Of a stretch of DNA of 64,000 nucleotides, positions 12,063 to 22,051 are shown in pieces (the first letter of the stretch is position 1; every line of letters starts with the position of its first letter). The position numbers were made by a program, and so were the translations under genes. This stretch comes from Reticulascus tulasneorum (lineage: Eukaryota; Ascomycota; Sordariomycetes; Glomerellales; Reticulascaceae): contig LSAX01000002.1 in the NCBI GenBank assembly GCA_001557505.1, positions 1,674,001-1,738,000 of the forward strand, read 5' to 3'. Below the pieces are notes generated by a model, which did not search any database, was not told the origin of the DNA, and saw only the letters and a list, made by a program, of their open reading frames with translations.

Positions 12063-13528
12063 TCTGGCTGATGTATGGAGAAACGAGCGTGTGAAGGAGG
12101 CTAAGCTGCGAGAAGTAGAGAGAGCGCGCGAGAGAGCGTGGAGGCTATTCAGAGGGCAGAAGTCGCCAACGGAGCAGAGTCGCAAGAAGGGGGGATCAGA
12201 CGCACTCGACACCGCAGATGAGAGAATGCAAAGGGTAGCCAGCGTTATAAGGGATGCATCCTCCCATGTCCATCCCACCCTACAAGGCGAGCTACTGACA
12301 TGCCTCGACAAGATAAGCTTTCCCCTCTAGTACCGGCTCCCCAGCTCGGGGCTCAGGGTCTGTGCCAAATATAGGTCGCACATCCTCACATATGCATGGG
12401 ATGGTATAACACAATCAGAACACGGGGCCGAAGTGACCATACAGGTCGGAGGTGTGGCAGCGTCGAGACGAACAGGGTCCAATCTCGTTGGACGGCCAAG
12501 CAGATTGCGAGTAAATTTGTGTAGGGTCGCACAAACTGGGCCCCAGGCTGGCAGGCTCTGCCTTTCCAACTGGGTAGGCTGAATGCTGGGTATCACGGCT
12601 GGGTTCCCAATGCGCTGGCATGGATGGGCCCGGGATGTGGCGAGGAGCTTCCCGGGCGAGTAGGTTTGATTCTCGAGGCTGGCGAACGGCGGTAACCAAT
12701 GTAACAGGCACATGGACACAGTTCGATTTGGTTATATTCTGAGCAAGTGGGAAACTAATTTACTAGACTCGTGCTGGTGCCACCCCGTCAATATCCAGGG
12801 TACTAAGAATCTGGGCATTCCTGGGAGCTAAAGGTCGGGCGGAGGCGGGGAATCCGGCCGGGACGGGATCGCCCCGTGCTTACACGCGAAAGCTTGATGC
12901 GATATGCCCCTTGCTATTGGATCGACTCCAGCGTTGCATCGCTCATTGCGATCTACTTCTCTGCTTGAGATTGTCCAGCCCTACTTTCTAGGCTTCAGGA
13001 GCAAATGTCAAGGGACACATGTTACCGCACTTTCCTCCGCCAACACAGCGAGGACAGTTCTTCATGTTGATGTTTTTTTTTTTTGTTTTTTTTTTTTAAT
13101 CTTCATTCGTATTTGTCTTGATCTGTTTAGCCGCGCTGCTAGGATGTGAAGTGGAGGACCGTCAAGACTCAGTTGTCTAATCATCACCAATATCAACTTG
13201 ATGTTGGCACGCTTGGGGGGAGAATAGGAGAGAGCCAAAGGCGGACAGTCGAGACCCATGAGGTCTGTCGGGTTGGTGAGAGCCTCATTCTGTGATTGAC
13301 AACAAGCATGGTGGGTAGTGAGGAGGGTATATTTGGGCTGCCGAGCATAACTACCCTGGCAGCCTCGAACCCAGCCATATTACACTAGAATGCTCTCACG
13401 TTTGATGTTCCTCTGCAGTCATCACAATGTCCAGGCTCAGGGTTTTGGAAACTGCCTGGGAGCAATATCCGAATTATCTACTTTATGCTGTGATATCCGC
13501 CTTTCTTGACCCAGTCCGAAACGGCACT
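12063..13528. other. Spacer upstream of the CYSTM-like gene
   Basis: About 1.5 kb. Contains a T12-G-T12 tract at 13073-13097 and overlapping unsupported open frames around 12330-12720. No gene recognised. Confidence 0.5.
13073..13097. repeat. Poly-T tract (T12-G-T12)
   Basis: Two 12-base T runs separated by a single G, in non-coding DNA. Confidence 0.85.
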
Positions 13529-14793
13529 TCACCCATTCTTCCTTCCAGGTACATCGCTCACATAGTGCTTCATCAGCGTCTTGTTCCCAAGTGCGTCGAC
13601 CCGGGATTGATACCTCCGATCGGCCCTCTTCGCTCTATCGAGCTGCTTTGCCTGCGTTGCTAGCAGCGCACGCTGCTGCGACGCGGGGAGGTGGCTCAGA
13701 CTTCTCTGGTCGTTGAGGCTGATGTTGGCGAGCTGGCTGCTGAAGGACTGGTCTCGCTTTTCGGCCCTGGTGAGTGCTCCCTTTTCCATTTGGTCGGCAG
13801 GCGTCTCAGTATTGGAAGATGCTGAGTCTTGGGATATGAGGCGTGAGGCTCGCTCCCTGGAGTTCGGCCGTGGTAGCGGCCGATGGTTATGTGGCTGCGG
13901 AGTGGATCGATGGGAGAGCACCTTGCCCGAGGAGAGGCGGAGAGAGGTGCGCTCCGAATCAGTGTGTGGAAAGTTCGTATCCTTCTGCTCTTCTGTTATG
14001 CCGCCAGCCCTTTCAGTGATGGAAGTACGGTCATAAAAGTCGGCAAACTCTGAGTCTTCACTCGTGATGTCGAACTTGCAATGCCCTTTTCCTAGCATGT
14101 GCTGTTGGACGGCCTCAAAGGTACGGTGCTGCTTGCCGCAGGAGAGGCATTCGTTGTAGCTGAAGATGACGAGATGAAGATACCGCACAAGCGTCTCTAG
14201 ATCAACCAGCAGGTGTTTTTTATCTGGGATGAACATGCCGTGCATATTGTGCATGTGTATGAGGTTGCCGTTAAAGTTTGCGGACGCTTGATTGCAGAAC
14301 AGACATTGTTCAGGTACGAAATCCGGCGCATCTTCAGGGTCAACATCACCGACTGATTCCTCTGAGTCAGAGTCCAGGTCCTCGTGGTTCTCATCGGGGG
14401 CAAAATCCTCTTCATCGAGTCGCTGCCCAGATGTCGTCAAGTCGGGAGTATCTTCTCGGAATTCATCCACTGGCAGAGGCGCAAGTCCTAATACCCGTCG
14501 CTTGACGTTGGATACACTGGCATAGTTGTTAGGGAGACGGCTTCATAAGAAAGCCGATATTCGACGGCAAAGAAAACTTACTGCCACGGGCTCTTTGAAT
14601 GATCTCGCCTGGCTTCAACGCTGTCGAAAGAGACGTTGCACGTCCCACAGAGCTTAGATGACAGCTTGAATAGCGAGGACGAGGGGGTGGATTCCGGTGC
14701 AGCCGAAATTGGCGTGGAATTGGATGAACTACTCATATTGTTTACTGATGAAGACGATCCGGTACTATTAGATGCAGACGTGACAGCCGGCAT
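13529..14793 (-). CDS. Rei1/Reh1-like zinc-finger protein (60S ribosome maturation)
   Basis: Exons (minus) 14793-14582 and 14516-13529; 399 residues. Rei1 and Reh1 act on cytoplasmic pre-60S particles, probing the exit tunnel and helping recycle Arx1. Three zinc fingers are visible: a U1-type finger CGTCNVSFDSVEARRDHSKS split by the intron, which restores its last His (CA|T) and runs into VKRRVL; then CLFCNQASANFNGNLIHMH; and CLSCGKQHRTFEAVQQHM followed by LGKGHC. The KGHC and SSGKVLSHRS blocks and the basic C-terminal DRAKRADRRYQSRVD fit the family. An acidic segment lies between fingers 1 and 2. The N-terminus before finger 1 is a long Ser/Asn-rich stretch. The start is the first ATG after a GTG; it is divergent with the HET gene. 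Confidence 0.88.
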
Positions 14794-15546
14794 TGGCACA
14801 AGGGGCGAGGTTTAAGAAATAGCAGTCTTCTTTGATTCAGGGTGGCCTAGCTCAAAATCATGCTTTAAGTTATTTGATGGGACACAGCCGAGCTTTATAG
14901 ACAAATGACGTCGGGATCCTATGGAGATGCTAACTGCGTCCGATGGAAGTCCAAAATTCGAAACCTGCTTGGAAATAGATCCTTACAGTGCCCCGGAATT
15001 TGCTGGAGTCAGTCATCTCACAGGGATGAAAACGCTTCACCCAGCGATTTTGCTGCATGTAGAAGGTGTATATTCTCCGGGCCGTGCATAATCACGTCGC
15101 TGCTTCGTGAGTCACCTTGTACCTAACCTCTAATAACCTGGCTATGGTGAGGTGGCTCATGGAGGAGAGAGGGGCTAATAATTAATTAGTTGCATAGTTA
15201 GGCACCGCATGGGGGCGAGTTGAGGCGTCATAATTTTCATCCATCCCATATGGGTCCATCTCTTCTGTTTCACGCTGTACACCCGCAAATTCTCCAGTTG
15301 ATCAAGTTGCAGTGAAATCCTTCCTAAAGATACTTATTTGCCACTAGTACACGGTTTCAATCCGTATGGTCGACTGGACTAGGTATCAAAGTGACTGGAC
15401 AAATCATCTGACTCACAAGTAGCTAACTACTACCTGCACTTGGTCTGGCACTGCCGGACGATCCCCAGCTTCTCTGCAGGCACAGCAGTAGAACCTCAAT
15501 CTGATTTTATCGCTATTTCCCGTCCATTATATCCGATGGAAACTTG
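14794..15546. promoter_or_regulatory. Divergent promoter region, Rei1-like / HET gene
   Basis: 750 bases between divergent starts. No clear TATA box, repeat or additional gene. Confidence 0.4.
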
Positions 15547-17643
15547 ATGTCGACCATGGCCCCCTATCAATACGCTACGTTGGACGAGGGACAATTCAGA
15601 ATCCTCTCACTCCACCCTGGCACAGAGGATAGTCCTCTGGAAGGCGATCTTCTCATTTGCCCAATCGGTCCTTATATCGATGAATCCAAATCGCATCAAG
15701 ATGAGCTGCCCGAAACAGAAGAGAGCTATGAGGCTATCTCGTACGTATGGGGGTCTAATGACAAGCCATGCGTCCTCAGTACACCCTCTGGCTTGGTACC
15801 CATCACGGACAGTCTTCACCGCTGTCTCAAGCGTGTTCGGCTCCCCAACACCAAGAGACGAGTCTGGGCTGATGCCATCTGCATTAATCAAAACGACAAC
15901 AAGGAGAAGGAGACGCAGATCGTGTTGATGCGACACATATATCTGAGCGCTGTCAGAGTCCTAGCATATCTTGGTGAAGAAGCAGACGAGAGCTCGGCGG
16001 CAATTGACGTGATTGAAAGATATTGGCGATACCATATCCCTCAGCCAGCCAATGCTGGGGTTCGAGCATTTGTAGAAGATCTGTTTCGGAATACTTTACC
16101 GGATGCAGACCCCAAAAACTCAAGTTTCCCACCGAAGGACGACCCCAAGTGGCTACCAGTATCCAAGTTTTGGAACCGGCCATGGTTCCGCCGGGTATGG
16201 ATCGCCCAGGAATTTGTGCTTGCCCGAGATGTCCTCATCATTTGCGGCCCCAAAACCGTCAACTGGTCTCAGATTTGGCCCGCAACAATCGCGCTGGAAC
16301 AGCCCGAAGTGCCGCCTTGGCCCTTAGTAGATGGGCGGGGGAAGGCCGTCGAATCATCTGCGGATCTGATGGCAAACATGGCACAAAGGTTGAGGTTTTA
16401 CCAACTTGGCGCTATGCGCGGTAACTCGCGCGACCACGGTCATGGCGATGAGCATTCCGAGCATGCGCATTCAAGAAGTGATGATGGAGAAGGAGAAGGG
16501 GGGAAGGAAGGCGAGGAAGAGGATGTGGAGGCAGCGTCTGATGAGGAGAGTGGCCAAGATGAACAAGAATGGGAGTCAGCATCTGAGGATGACGATGATC
16601 CCAAACGATCGACAGACCTTCTGAACCTTCTGCTTTCCTTCCGCGAGGTGGAAGCGACCGATCCCCGTGATTTGTACTTCGGTCTGCTCGGCCTTGCGCT
16701 GGACGGGGACAAGCCTGAGTTCCGCCCAGACTACTCTGCTCCCTTCGAGGCGATAGCGCTCAGATTTGGCAAAACCTTGCTTCACGAGCCCTTTAGCGAG
16801 GAACTGCTCGACCATTCCGGCTTAGCCACAAACGGTACATCGTTCCCCTCTTGGTTGCCTGACTTCCGACAGCCCTGGAGGCGCATGACTGTTGCGGATG
16901 CTGCAGAGTCGGAAGCTGCGGGGGAATCTGACTTCGACTTCGGTGTTGACCCCGACGCAGACGATGTTCTCCTCCTGAAAGGTTACAGATTCGACTCCAT
17001 AAAGGAGATGAGCAGAATCCCTCGACCAGCTCATCTTCATGCAGACCATCCTTCTCTTTGGGTGAAGAGAGACATGGTGACACTCGAAGAGCTCATAAAC
17101 AGCACAACAGGATTTAGCAAGCAGTATCCGACCAAAGAGCCAAGGCTGGATGCGATCCTACGAGCCCTCACATTCTTCCGCACCGAAGCAGAGGAATCAG
17201 AAATCCCGATCTCAACCCTCCAACTTGCCTGGCGTTATTGCATTGCCGTCAAGGAAGACAACCTCGACCCGGAAAGACCAGAGCGGGAGCTTCTTCGCAA
17301 AGAAATCATGTTCTCGGGCAAAGTGCGGACCACACGAGAAGCAAACGAAGCACTCGAAGCTGCCACGCAGATTTTCTTGAACCGGGTTTATCACACTCGG
17401 CACGCCTTGGACTTGGTGTTCTGTTCCACAACCGGGACCTACGTGGCCATGGTTCCCGAGATGTGTGAGGCAGGCGACGAGATTTGGATTCTGAAGGGTT
17501 GCAATGCGCCGTTCGTGCTGCGGAAGAGCAAGGAACGCAGCGGAATGTTTAGGATTGTTGGCGCGGCATACGTGCACGGGATCATGGACGGCGAGGGGTT
17601 GGAGCAGAAGGGATTCGAATTTGAACCTGTGTCTATATATTAA
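15547..17643 (+). CDS. HET-domain (heterokaryon incompatibility) protein
   Basis: Single exon, 698 residues, ATG at 15547 (another in-frame ATG three codons later). The HET domain occupies roughly residues 57-230, with the three diagnostic blocks YEAISYVWG (61-69), RVWADAICINQNDNKEK (105-121) and, further on, WNRPWFRRVWIAQEFVLA. HET domains are TIR-like folds whose activation triggers growth arrest or cell death in vegetative incompatibility. After the domain comes a His/Asp/Glu-rich acidic insert (about residues 285-355), then the usual HET C-terminal region with DLYFGLLGLA and the terminal block GDEIWILKGCNAPFVLRKS. The partner that would trigger it cannot be read from sequence; a free-standing ankyrin gene lies about 1.2 kb downstream. 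Base composition resembles that of its neighbours. Confidence 0.92.
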   Translation: MSTMAPYQYATLDEGQFRILSLHPGTEDSPLEGDLLICPIGPYIDESKSHQDELPETEESYEAISYVWGSNDKPCVLSTPSGLVPITDSLHRCLKRVRLPNTKRRVWADAICINQNDNKEKETQIVLMRHIYLSAVRVLAYLGEEADESSAAIDVIERYWRYHIPQPANAGVRAFVEDLFRNTLPDADPKNSSFPPKDDPKWLPVSKFWNRPWFRRVWIAQEFVLARDVLIICGPKTVNWSQIWPATIALEQPEVPPWPLVDGRGKAVESSADLMANMAQRLRFYQLGAMRGNSRDHGHGDEHSEHAHSRSDDGEGEGGKEGEEEDVEAASDEESGQDEQEWESASEDDDDPKRSTDLLNLLLSFREVEATDPRDLYFGLLGLALDGDKPEFRPDYSAPFEAIALRFGKTLLHEPFSEELLDHSGLATNGTSFPSWLPDFRQPWRRMTVADAAESEAAGESDFDFGVDPDADDVLLLKGYRFDSIKEMSRIPRPAHLHADHPSLWVKRDMVTLEELINSTTGFSKQYPTKEPRLDAILRALTFFRTEAEESEIPISTLQLAWRYCIAVKEDNLDPERPERELLRKEIMFSGKVRTTREANEALEAATQIFLNRVYHTRHALDLVFCSTTGTYVAMVPEMCEAGDEIWILKGCNAPFVLRKSKERSGMFRIVGAAYVHGIMDGEGLEQKGFEFEPVSIY

Positions 17644-18071
17644 TACTTTCGAGGCCAATTGACGCAATTCCATTCAATCATTGGGTATTTAATACTGGTG
17701 TTCTACGCTTGTTACTAGGACAATCCGGAATTATGTATGACATTCAAGCCCTGGACTTTCGACCTTCCGGGAACAGTGGTGATGTAATGGATGAGAGCTT
17801 GCGGTCGATCCACACCCCGCCTTGACGCCTTGTGCTACGAACCCAATGTCTACAATGCACGTAAATCCGACTGAAATACTCTGGCCTTCTAAGGCGTCAT
17901 AGACCAAGCGTATATGCTTTTGAGATCATTGAACTTGGCATGTTCGGCACTGCAGTCAGTTAAATAGACCACTTCGCTGCCCATTTCCTTCAGCGTCATA
18001 AACAGTTACTGTAGCTAATCTTCTCTGCCACGTCTGATATCACGCGCACTCGATTTCTAATCACCTTCATC
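17644..18071. other. Spacer between HET gene and small conserved gene
   Basis: About 430 bases. Nothing recognisable besides presumptive 3' UTR and promoter. Confidence 0.4.
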
Positions 18072-18419
18072 ATGCCATCGTCAAAAGGGATACCCACCGA
18101 CCCCGAGCTCCGAGAAGAGCTCAAAGAAGGTACAAGCCCATTGATGCCACACAGCCAGGAGAGATACTTAGTAAATAACTTATACACAGAGATCAAGGCG
18201 GAACCTAACAAGTCAGGTGGAGGTCAAGGACAATGGGCAGCCTGGAAGGTTAGTGAGGTTGGACTGGGAGAGTGACAACATCCAGCAGCAATATTGAACT
18301 GAACACAGGCGTCGAAATTGGCGAAAGAGTATGAGAAGCAGGGTGGTGATTATGAGGATGAGCCAGGCTCTAAGAACAAGCCCAAAAAGGGTCCGCCAGA
18401 AGCGAAGAATGAGGAATAG
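18072..18419 (+). CDS. Small conserved fungal protein of unknown function (75 aa)
   Basis: Three exons: 18072-18129, 18190-18248 and 18309-18419. The first intron (GTACAA...CACAG, 60 bases) is stop-free and divisible by three, so a simple open-frame reading would wrongly include 20 residues. Splicing it gives the compact sequence ELKEEIKAEPNKSGGGQGQW followed by AAWKASKLAKEYEKQGGDYE, a pattern I recognise from many uncharacterised small ascomycete proteins (GGGxGQWxAWKAxKLxKEYE). The protein is hydrophilic, Lys/Glu-rich and lacks a signal peptide or membrane helix, so it is probably nuclear or cytosolic. The second intron is 18249-18308 (GTTAGT...CAG). No function is proposed. Confidence 0.72.
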
Positions 18420-18826
18420 GATGGAGAGAATGCGAACTGGTGACTGTCCGGATTATTTACTCTTTCTTGTTATTTTATAGTACACATTGAAATATGACAT
18501 TGCGGTTTCGATTGGAGATTAATCCTATAACTCAATGTTTGCGGGACGTCAGTCTGTGAATGAAAAGAAGTCATGAAGCCGCGTATCAACTTTACCCCAC
18601 CAATGAATGTGCATGGGCCAGTCGGATTCCTTGCCACACAAGGCGGTATGAAACACACACACATAAAACCAACATCTTCACTGCGCCGCACATAAACGTC
18701 GGATCACGCCCTATGAACGACTGAAGGGCACTAATGATTCCACTATCCAAAAACGCCATCTAACCCCTGATCAATCCCGCACCCGCCAAGTCATCGCCAA
18801 GCAAGCTGGCCTAATTCGATGTGAAG
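18420..18826. other. Spacer upstream of ankyrin gene
   Basis: About 400 bases without recognisable features. Confidence 0.4.
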
Positions 18827-19744
18827 ATGGAATCACTGCAGGAGGAAGGAAGTTCCCCTCCTGGACAAACCCGCTCCAAAGATGAGGATGACTGCTGGAC
18901 CGACCTCCAGCTCGCTGCTCGCGATGGCAGCCTTGAAAAGGTCGAAGAGGCTCTTGCCAAGGGTGAGGATGTGAACGCACCGCCGGACGGCTACTACGGG
19001 CGAACGGCCCTCCAGGCAGCCTGCATGGGAGGGCATGCGAAGGTCGCAGAGAGGCTCGTCTCGGCCGGAGCAGACATCCACGCTCCAGGCGGCAACAACC
19101 AGACGATGAACGCGTTGCAGATGGCCTGCGTCGCTGGTAACGCAGACATCATGACAATGCTTCTGTCTGCCGGTGCAGAGTTGAATGCCCCGGCGAGTCG
19201 GTATTGTGGTCGGACTGCCCTGCAGGCTGCAGCTGAGGGAGGGCATCTTTCTGTTGTGAAGAAACTGATTGAACTCGGCGCCGATGTAAACATGAAAGCC
19301 GCCACCACGGCTGGGAGGACCGCATTGCAAGGGGCGACGGACAGGCAGAACGTGGAAGTTGTGAAAGCGCTGCTCGATGCCGGCGCAGACGTCAATGCCC
19401 CAGCATGCAGACACAAGGGCTTCACGGCACTGCAAGCAGCGTGCTACCGTGGTAACATGGAGACCGTGGAGATGTTACTCCTGGCAGGTGCCGACGTCGA
19501 TGCTCCGGGCAGCTCGTTCCGCGGTGGGAAGGCACTTCATGCCGCGGCGGAGGCAGGACATTTCGAGATATGCAAACGACTGCTGGAAGCCGGAGCTGAT
19601 GTGGACGCCACTTGTGGATGGGGGTTACAGACACCGTTACAATGTGCTTATCTGAATGAGCATGACGACATTGTGCTTCTCCTGAGAGCAGCGGGAGCAT
19701 CGGGGAAAGAGGCAGGAGGGGTTATCGTGTTCGAGAGATTCTGA
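18827..19744 (+). CDS. Ankyrin-repeat protein
   Basis: Single exon, 305 residues, ATG at 18827 (preceded in frame by GTG AAG). After an acidic N-terminus of about 30 residues, almost the whole chain is about eight ankyrin repeats with the regular pattern GRTALQAAxxxGHxxVVxxL and ADVNAPA. The repeats are unusually alike (GRTALQAACMGG, GRTALQAAAEGG, GRTALQGATDRQ, FTALQAACYRG), suggesting expansion by internal duplication. No NACHT, NB-ARC or effector domain is attached. Ankyrin arrays bind proteins; a free-standing one could be an adaptor or a detached sensor half of a fungal STAND protein. Its position near the HET gene is suggestive only. An unrecognised 5' exon remains possible. Confidence 0.88.
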   Translation: MESLQEEGSSPPGQTRSKDEDDCWTDLQLAARDGSLEKVEEALAKGEDVNAPPDGYYGRTALQAACMGGHAKVAERLVSAGADIHAPGGNNQTMNALQMACVAGNADIMTMLLSAGAELNAPASRYCGRTALQAAAEGGHLSVVKKLIELGADVNMKAATTAGRTALQGATDRQNVEVVKALLDAGADVNAPACRHKGFTALQAACYRGNMETVEMLLLAGADVDAPGSSFRGGKALHAAAEAGHFEICKRLLEAGADVDATCGWGLQTPLQCAYLNEHDDIVLLLRAAGASGKEAGGVIVFERF

Positions 19745-20729
19745 CGGGAGAGGACGGGAGAAATCTAAAGGACGGTGATATGACTTGCGAGGAGTCGCGT
19801 AAAAGCCTCCGTAGGAAAAGGAGGAGTATGCATTCGACGTCGCATATACGAACCTGGGGACTCGTTGTCGGGAGGTCACACTAGCTGGATACCTCATCAT
19901 GCACGGGACTGAATGGCTCAGTTGGCTGGACTACCTAGTCTGGGACTACGCCCAGGACTGCAGATGCTCAGATTATCTGAGGCCGCTGTTATGATATGTG
20001 ACCCCTCTTCCCCCAGACCAAGGGAGGGCTTATGGATGTGGTATTAGCTGGCGGGACACGCGTGCCTTCGGAGTGGGCGATCATGGCACACCACTTGGCT
20101 ACAAAGTCTCGATACAAGAGTCAGTACATAGATAGAAGCCGGTAGCGTCTCGACATCCTACCAACGGCATATCCTGGGCCTCTAGCAGGTCATTCCGCTC
20201 CCTCCTCCTGACACCCGTGGCCGCCTACTATCGGCTTAGAAACCGGCGACCAAGCCGGCATGACCACATCTCCACCACACCGTCCCCGCCCCGAAGCTTG
20301 AACACGGACCCAATTACATAAAAGTCAAGGTATCTTTGCTCTCCTTGTCTTCGCATCGTGCCCATCCACTGCGCCGCAGTGACGTAAAGCCTGATTGTTA
20401 GGTCGCCTTTATTGTGGGACCCGGTGACCATTTCTGAGACGTGTTCGAGAGCCTTTTGTCTGTGCAAGAAACTGGGGGACGGCGGATGCGGTTCGGAGGC
20501 GTTGCTGCAGTGGGCCTCTGCGGGAGACCACGCTATCTATGTAGCGGTGTTGGTGCTGTGGAGACCTGGAGGAACCCGCCCGCAACAAGGCGCGGATCTG
20601 ATGCCCTGTAGATATTGGAGTGTTTGGGACGGGATTGTTTCATTTAACATTATTATCCATTGTAATTCTCTGCAAACGACCTGATTGCATTTGAAGAGCC
20701 TCATTTAGATCAAACATATTAGCATAAAC
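19745..20729. other. Spacer upstream of LYC1-like gene
   Basis: About 985 bases. Short overlapping open frames only; no gene supported. Confidence 0.45.
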
Positions 20730-21896
20730 ATGGGGTCTAAGCCAGAAATTCAAAGCTCGGGGGCGGGCTCAGCCAACCTCATACTTACCCACCCCACCAC
20801 AACAGAGCGCTCACGAACATGGGCGCAGACCCATTCGCAATGGGGTGCTGCTCTCCATCTTGACGACTACCTCCGCCGAGAGGACTACTTGCTCACTGTG
20901 CCGCTCTCAAAGGACGGCGGCTTAACGCTGTGGATCCTCACAGACTCTACACAGCCGCCAGACGAGCGGCCGATCCTCTCATCCTGCGAGTCGCTGCGCA
21001 AGCGCGCCCTCGTAGCCCAGCCCGACGGTACCGTAAAGGAGACCGTGGCGCACGGGATCGCATCCGTATTCACGGACCCGGCATTCAGGGGAAAGGGATA
21101 CGCGAGTAAGATGATGGCCCTGCTCGGACCGCAGCTGGGTTCGTGGAACGGCGCCGCCATCGGGAAGGGCGAGGGCGGCGAGAAGGAGGTGGGGTTCTCG
21201 GTGCTGTACTCGGACATTGGGAAGAAATTCTACGCCAAGAACGGGTGGCATCCGCATGAGAGCGCGCATCTTTCATTCAAGCCGTCCAAGAAGGCCGACG
21301 AAGCGGTGACCAGTGAGAAGGCGGCCGCAAAGCCGATCGGATCTGAGGAGATCGTAGAGCTATGCGCGCTGGACGAAAAGCTGCTCCGAGCACAGCTGGC
21401 CAAGCCAAGCCCGAATCAAAAGGCGCGGGCGACGTTGGTCCCTGAATTTCCTGCCATTCAATGGCATCTCATGCGCGAGGAGTACATGACGAAGCACATC
21501 TTCGGCAAGACCCCGACTGTCAGGGGCGGGGTGTACGGCGAGCCGGGTCAGCGAGTATGGGCACTGTGGACGAGGGGCTACTACGGCGGCTTGCAGAACA
21601 TCGAAGGCAACACGCTGCACATCCTTCGGTTAGTGATCGAGGACGAGACGAGCTCGGATGAGGATCTCGCCCGCGGAATCGGGGCCATCATCCGCGTGGC
21701 GCAGGAAGAGGCGTCAGAGTGGCAAGCGGCACGCGTGGAACTGTGGAATCCAAGCAGGCGGGTGAGGAGCTTGGTGGAGAAGACAAACATTGAGCATCAG
21801 TTTGTGGACCGTGAGAACGACAGCATTGCTAGCTTGATGTGGTACGGCGAAGGCGAGGTTGAATGGGTATCGAACGAGAAATTTGGTTGGTGTTAG
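20730..21896 (+). CDS. LYC1-like GNAT N-acetyltransferase
   Basis: Single exon, 388 residues, close to the length of Yarrowia LYC1 lysine N6-acetyltransferase, which opens lysine catabolism. The GNAT acetyl-CoA loop is visible as VFTDPAFRGKGYASKM (R-G-K-G-Y/A, about residues 113-128), and the fold continues with VGFSVLYSDIGKKFYAKNGW. The N-terminal part contains DDYLRREDYL, and the C-terminal domain (about residues 240-388) holds ECNAT-like beta-rich sequence with GGVYGEPGQRVWALWTRGYY, as in the LYC1 C-terminal domain. Assignment to lysine rather than another amine substrate is inferred from overall resemblance and length. It converges tightly with CCT1; only about 155 bases separate their stops. 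Confidence 0.8.
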   Translation: MGSKPEIQSSGAGSANLILTHPTTTERSRTWAQTHSQWGAALHLDDYLRREDYLLTVPLSKDGGLTLWILTDSTQPPDERPILSSCESLRKRALVAQPDGTVKETVAHGIASVFTDPAFRGKGYASKMMALLGPQLGSWNGAAIGKGEGGEKEVGFSVLYSDIGKKFYAKNGWHPHESAHLSFKPSKKADEAVTSEKAAAKPIGSEEIVELCALDEKLLRAQLAKPSPNQKARATLVPEFPAIQWHLMREEYMTKHIFGKTPTVRGGVYGEPGQRVWALWTRGYYGGLQNIEGNTLHILRLVIEDETSSDEDLARGIGAIIRVAQEEASEWQAARVELWNPSRRVRSLVEKTNIEHQFVDRENDSIASLMWYGEGEVEWVSNEKFGWC

Positions 21897-22051
21897 ATGC
21901 TATGGAGACTCACCAAGTGTTCCGCGGGTTCTCATGGACAGCACGAACTATATAATTCAGGCTTCGGCGTACCAAGGTATCATTGTACAGTGGTCTATAA
22001 ATCAGATCTAGTAGCCTTACACCGTGGTCCCTACCAATCCGCTTTTCTTAA

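Noticed and set aside
11427..12071. 214-codon open frame on the plus strand opposite the CYSTM-like gene
   Set aside because: Composition mirrors the GC-rich repeats of the minus-strand gene; no ATG-led domain and the minus frame has a coherent N-terminus and Cys tail.
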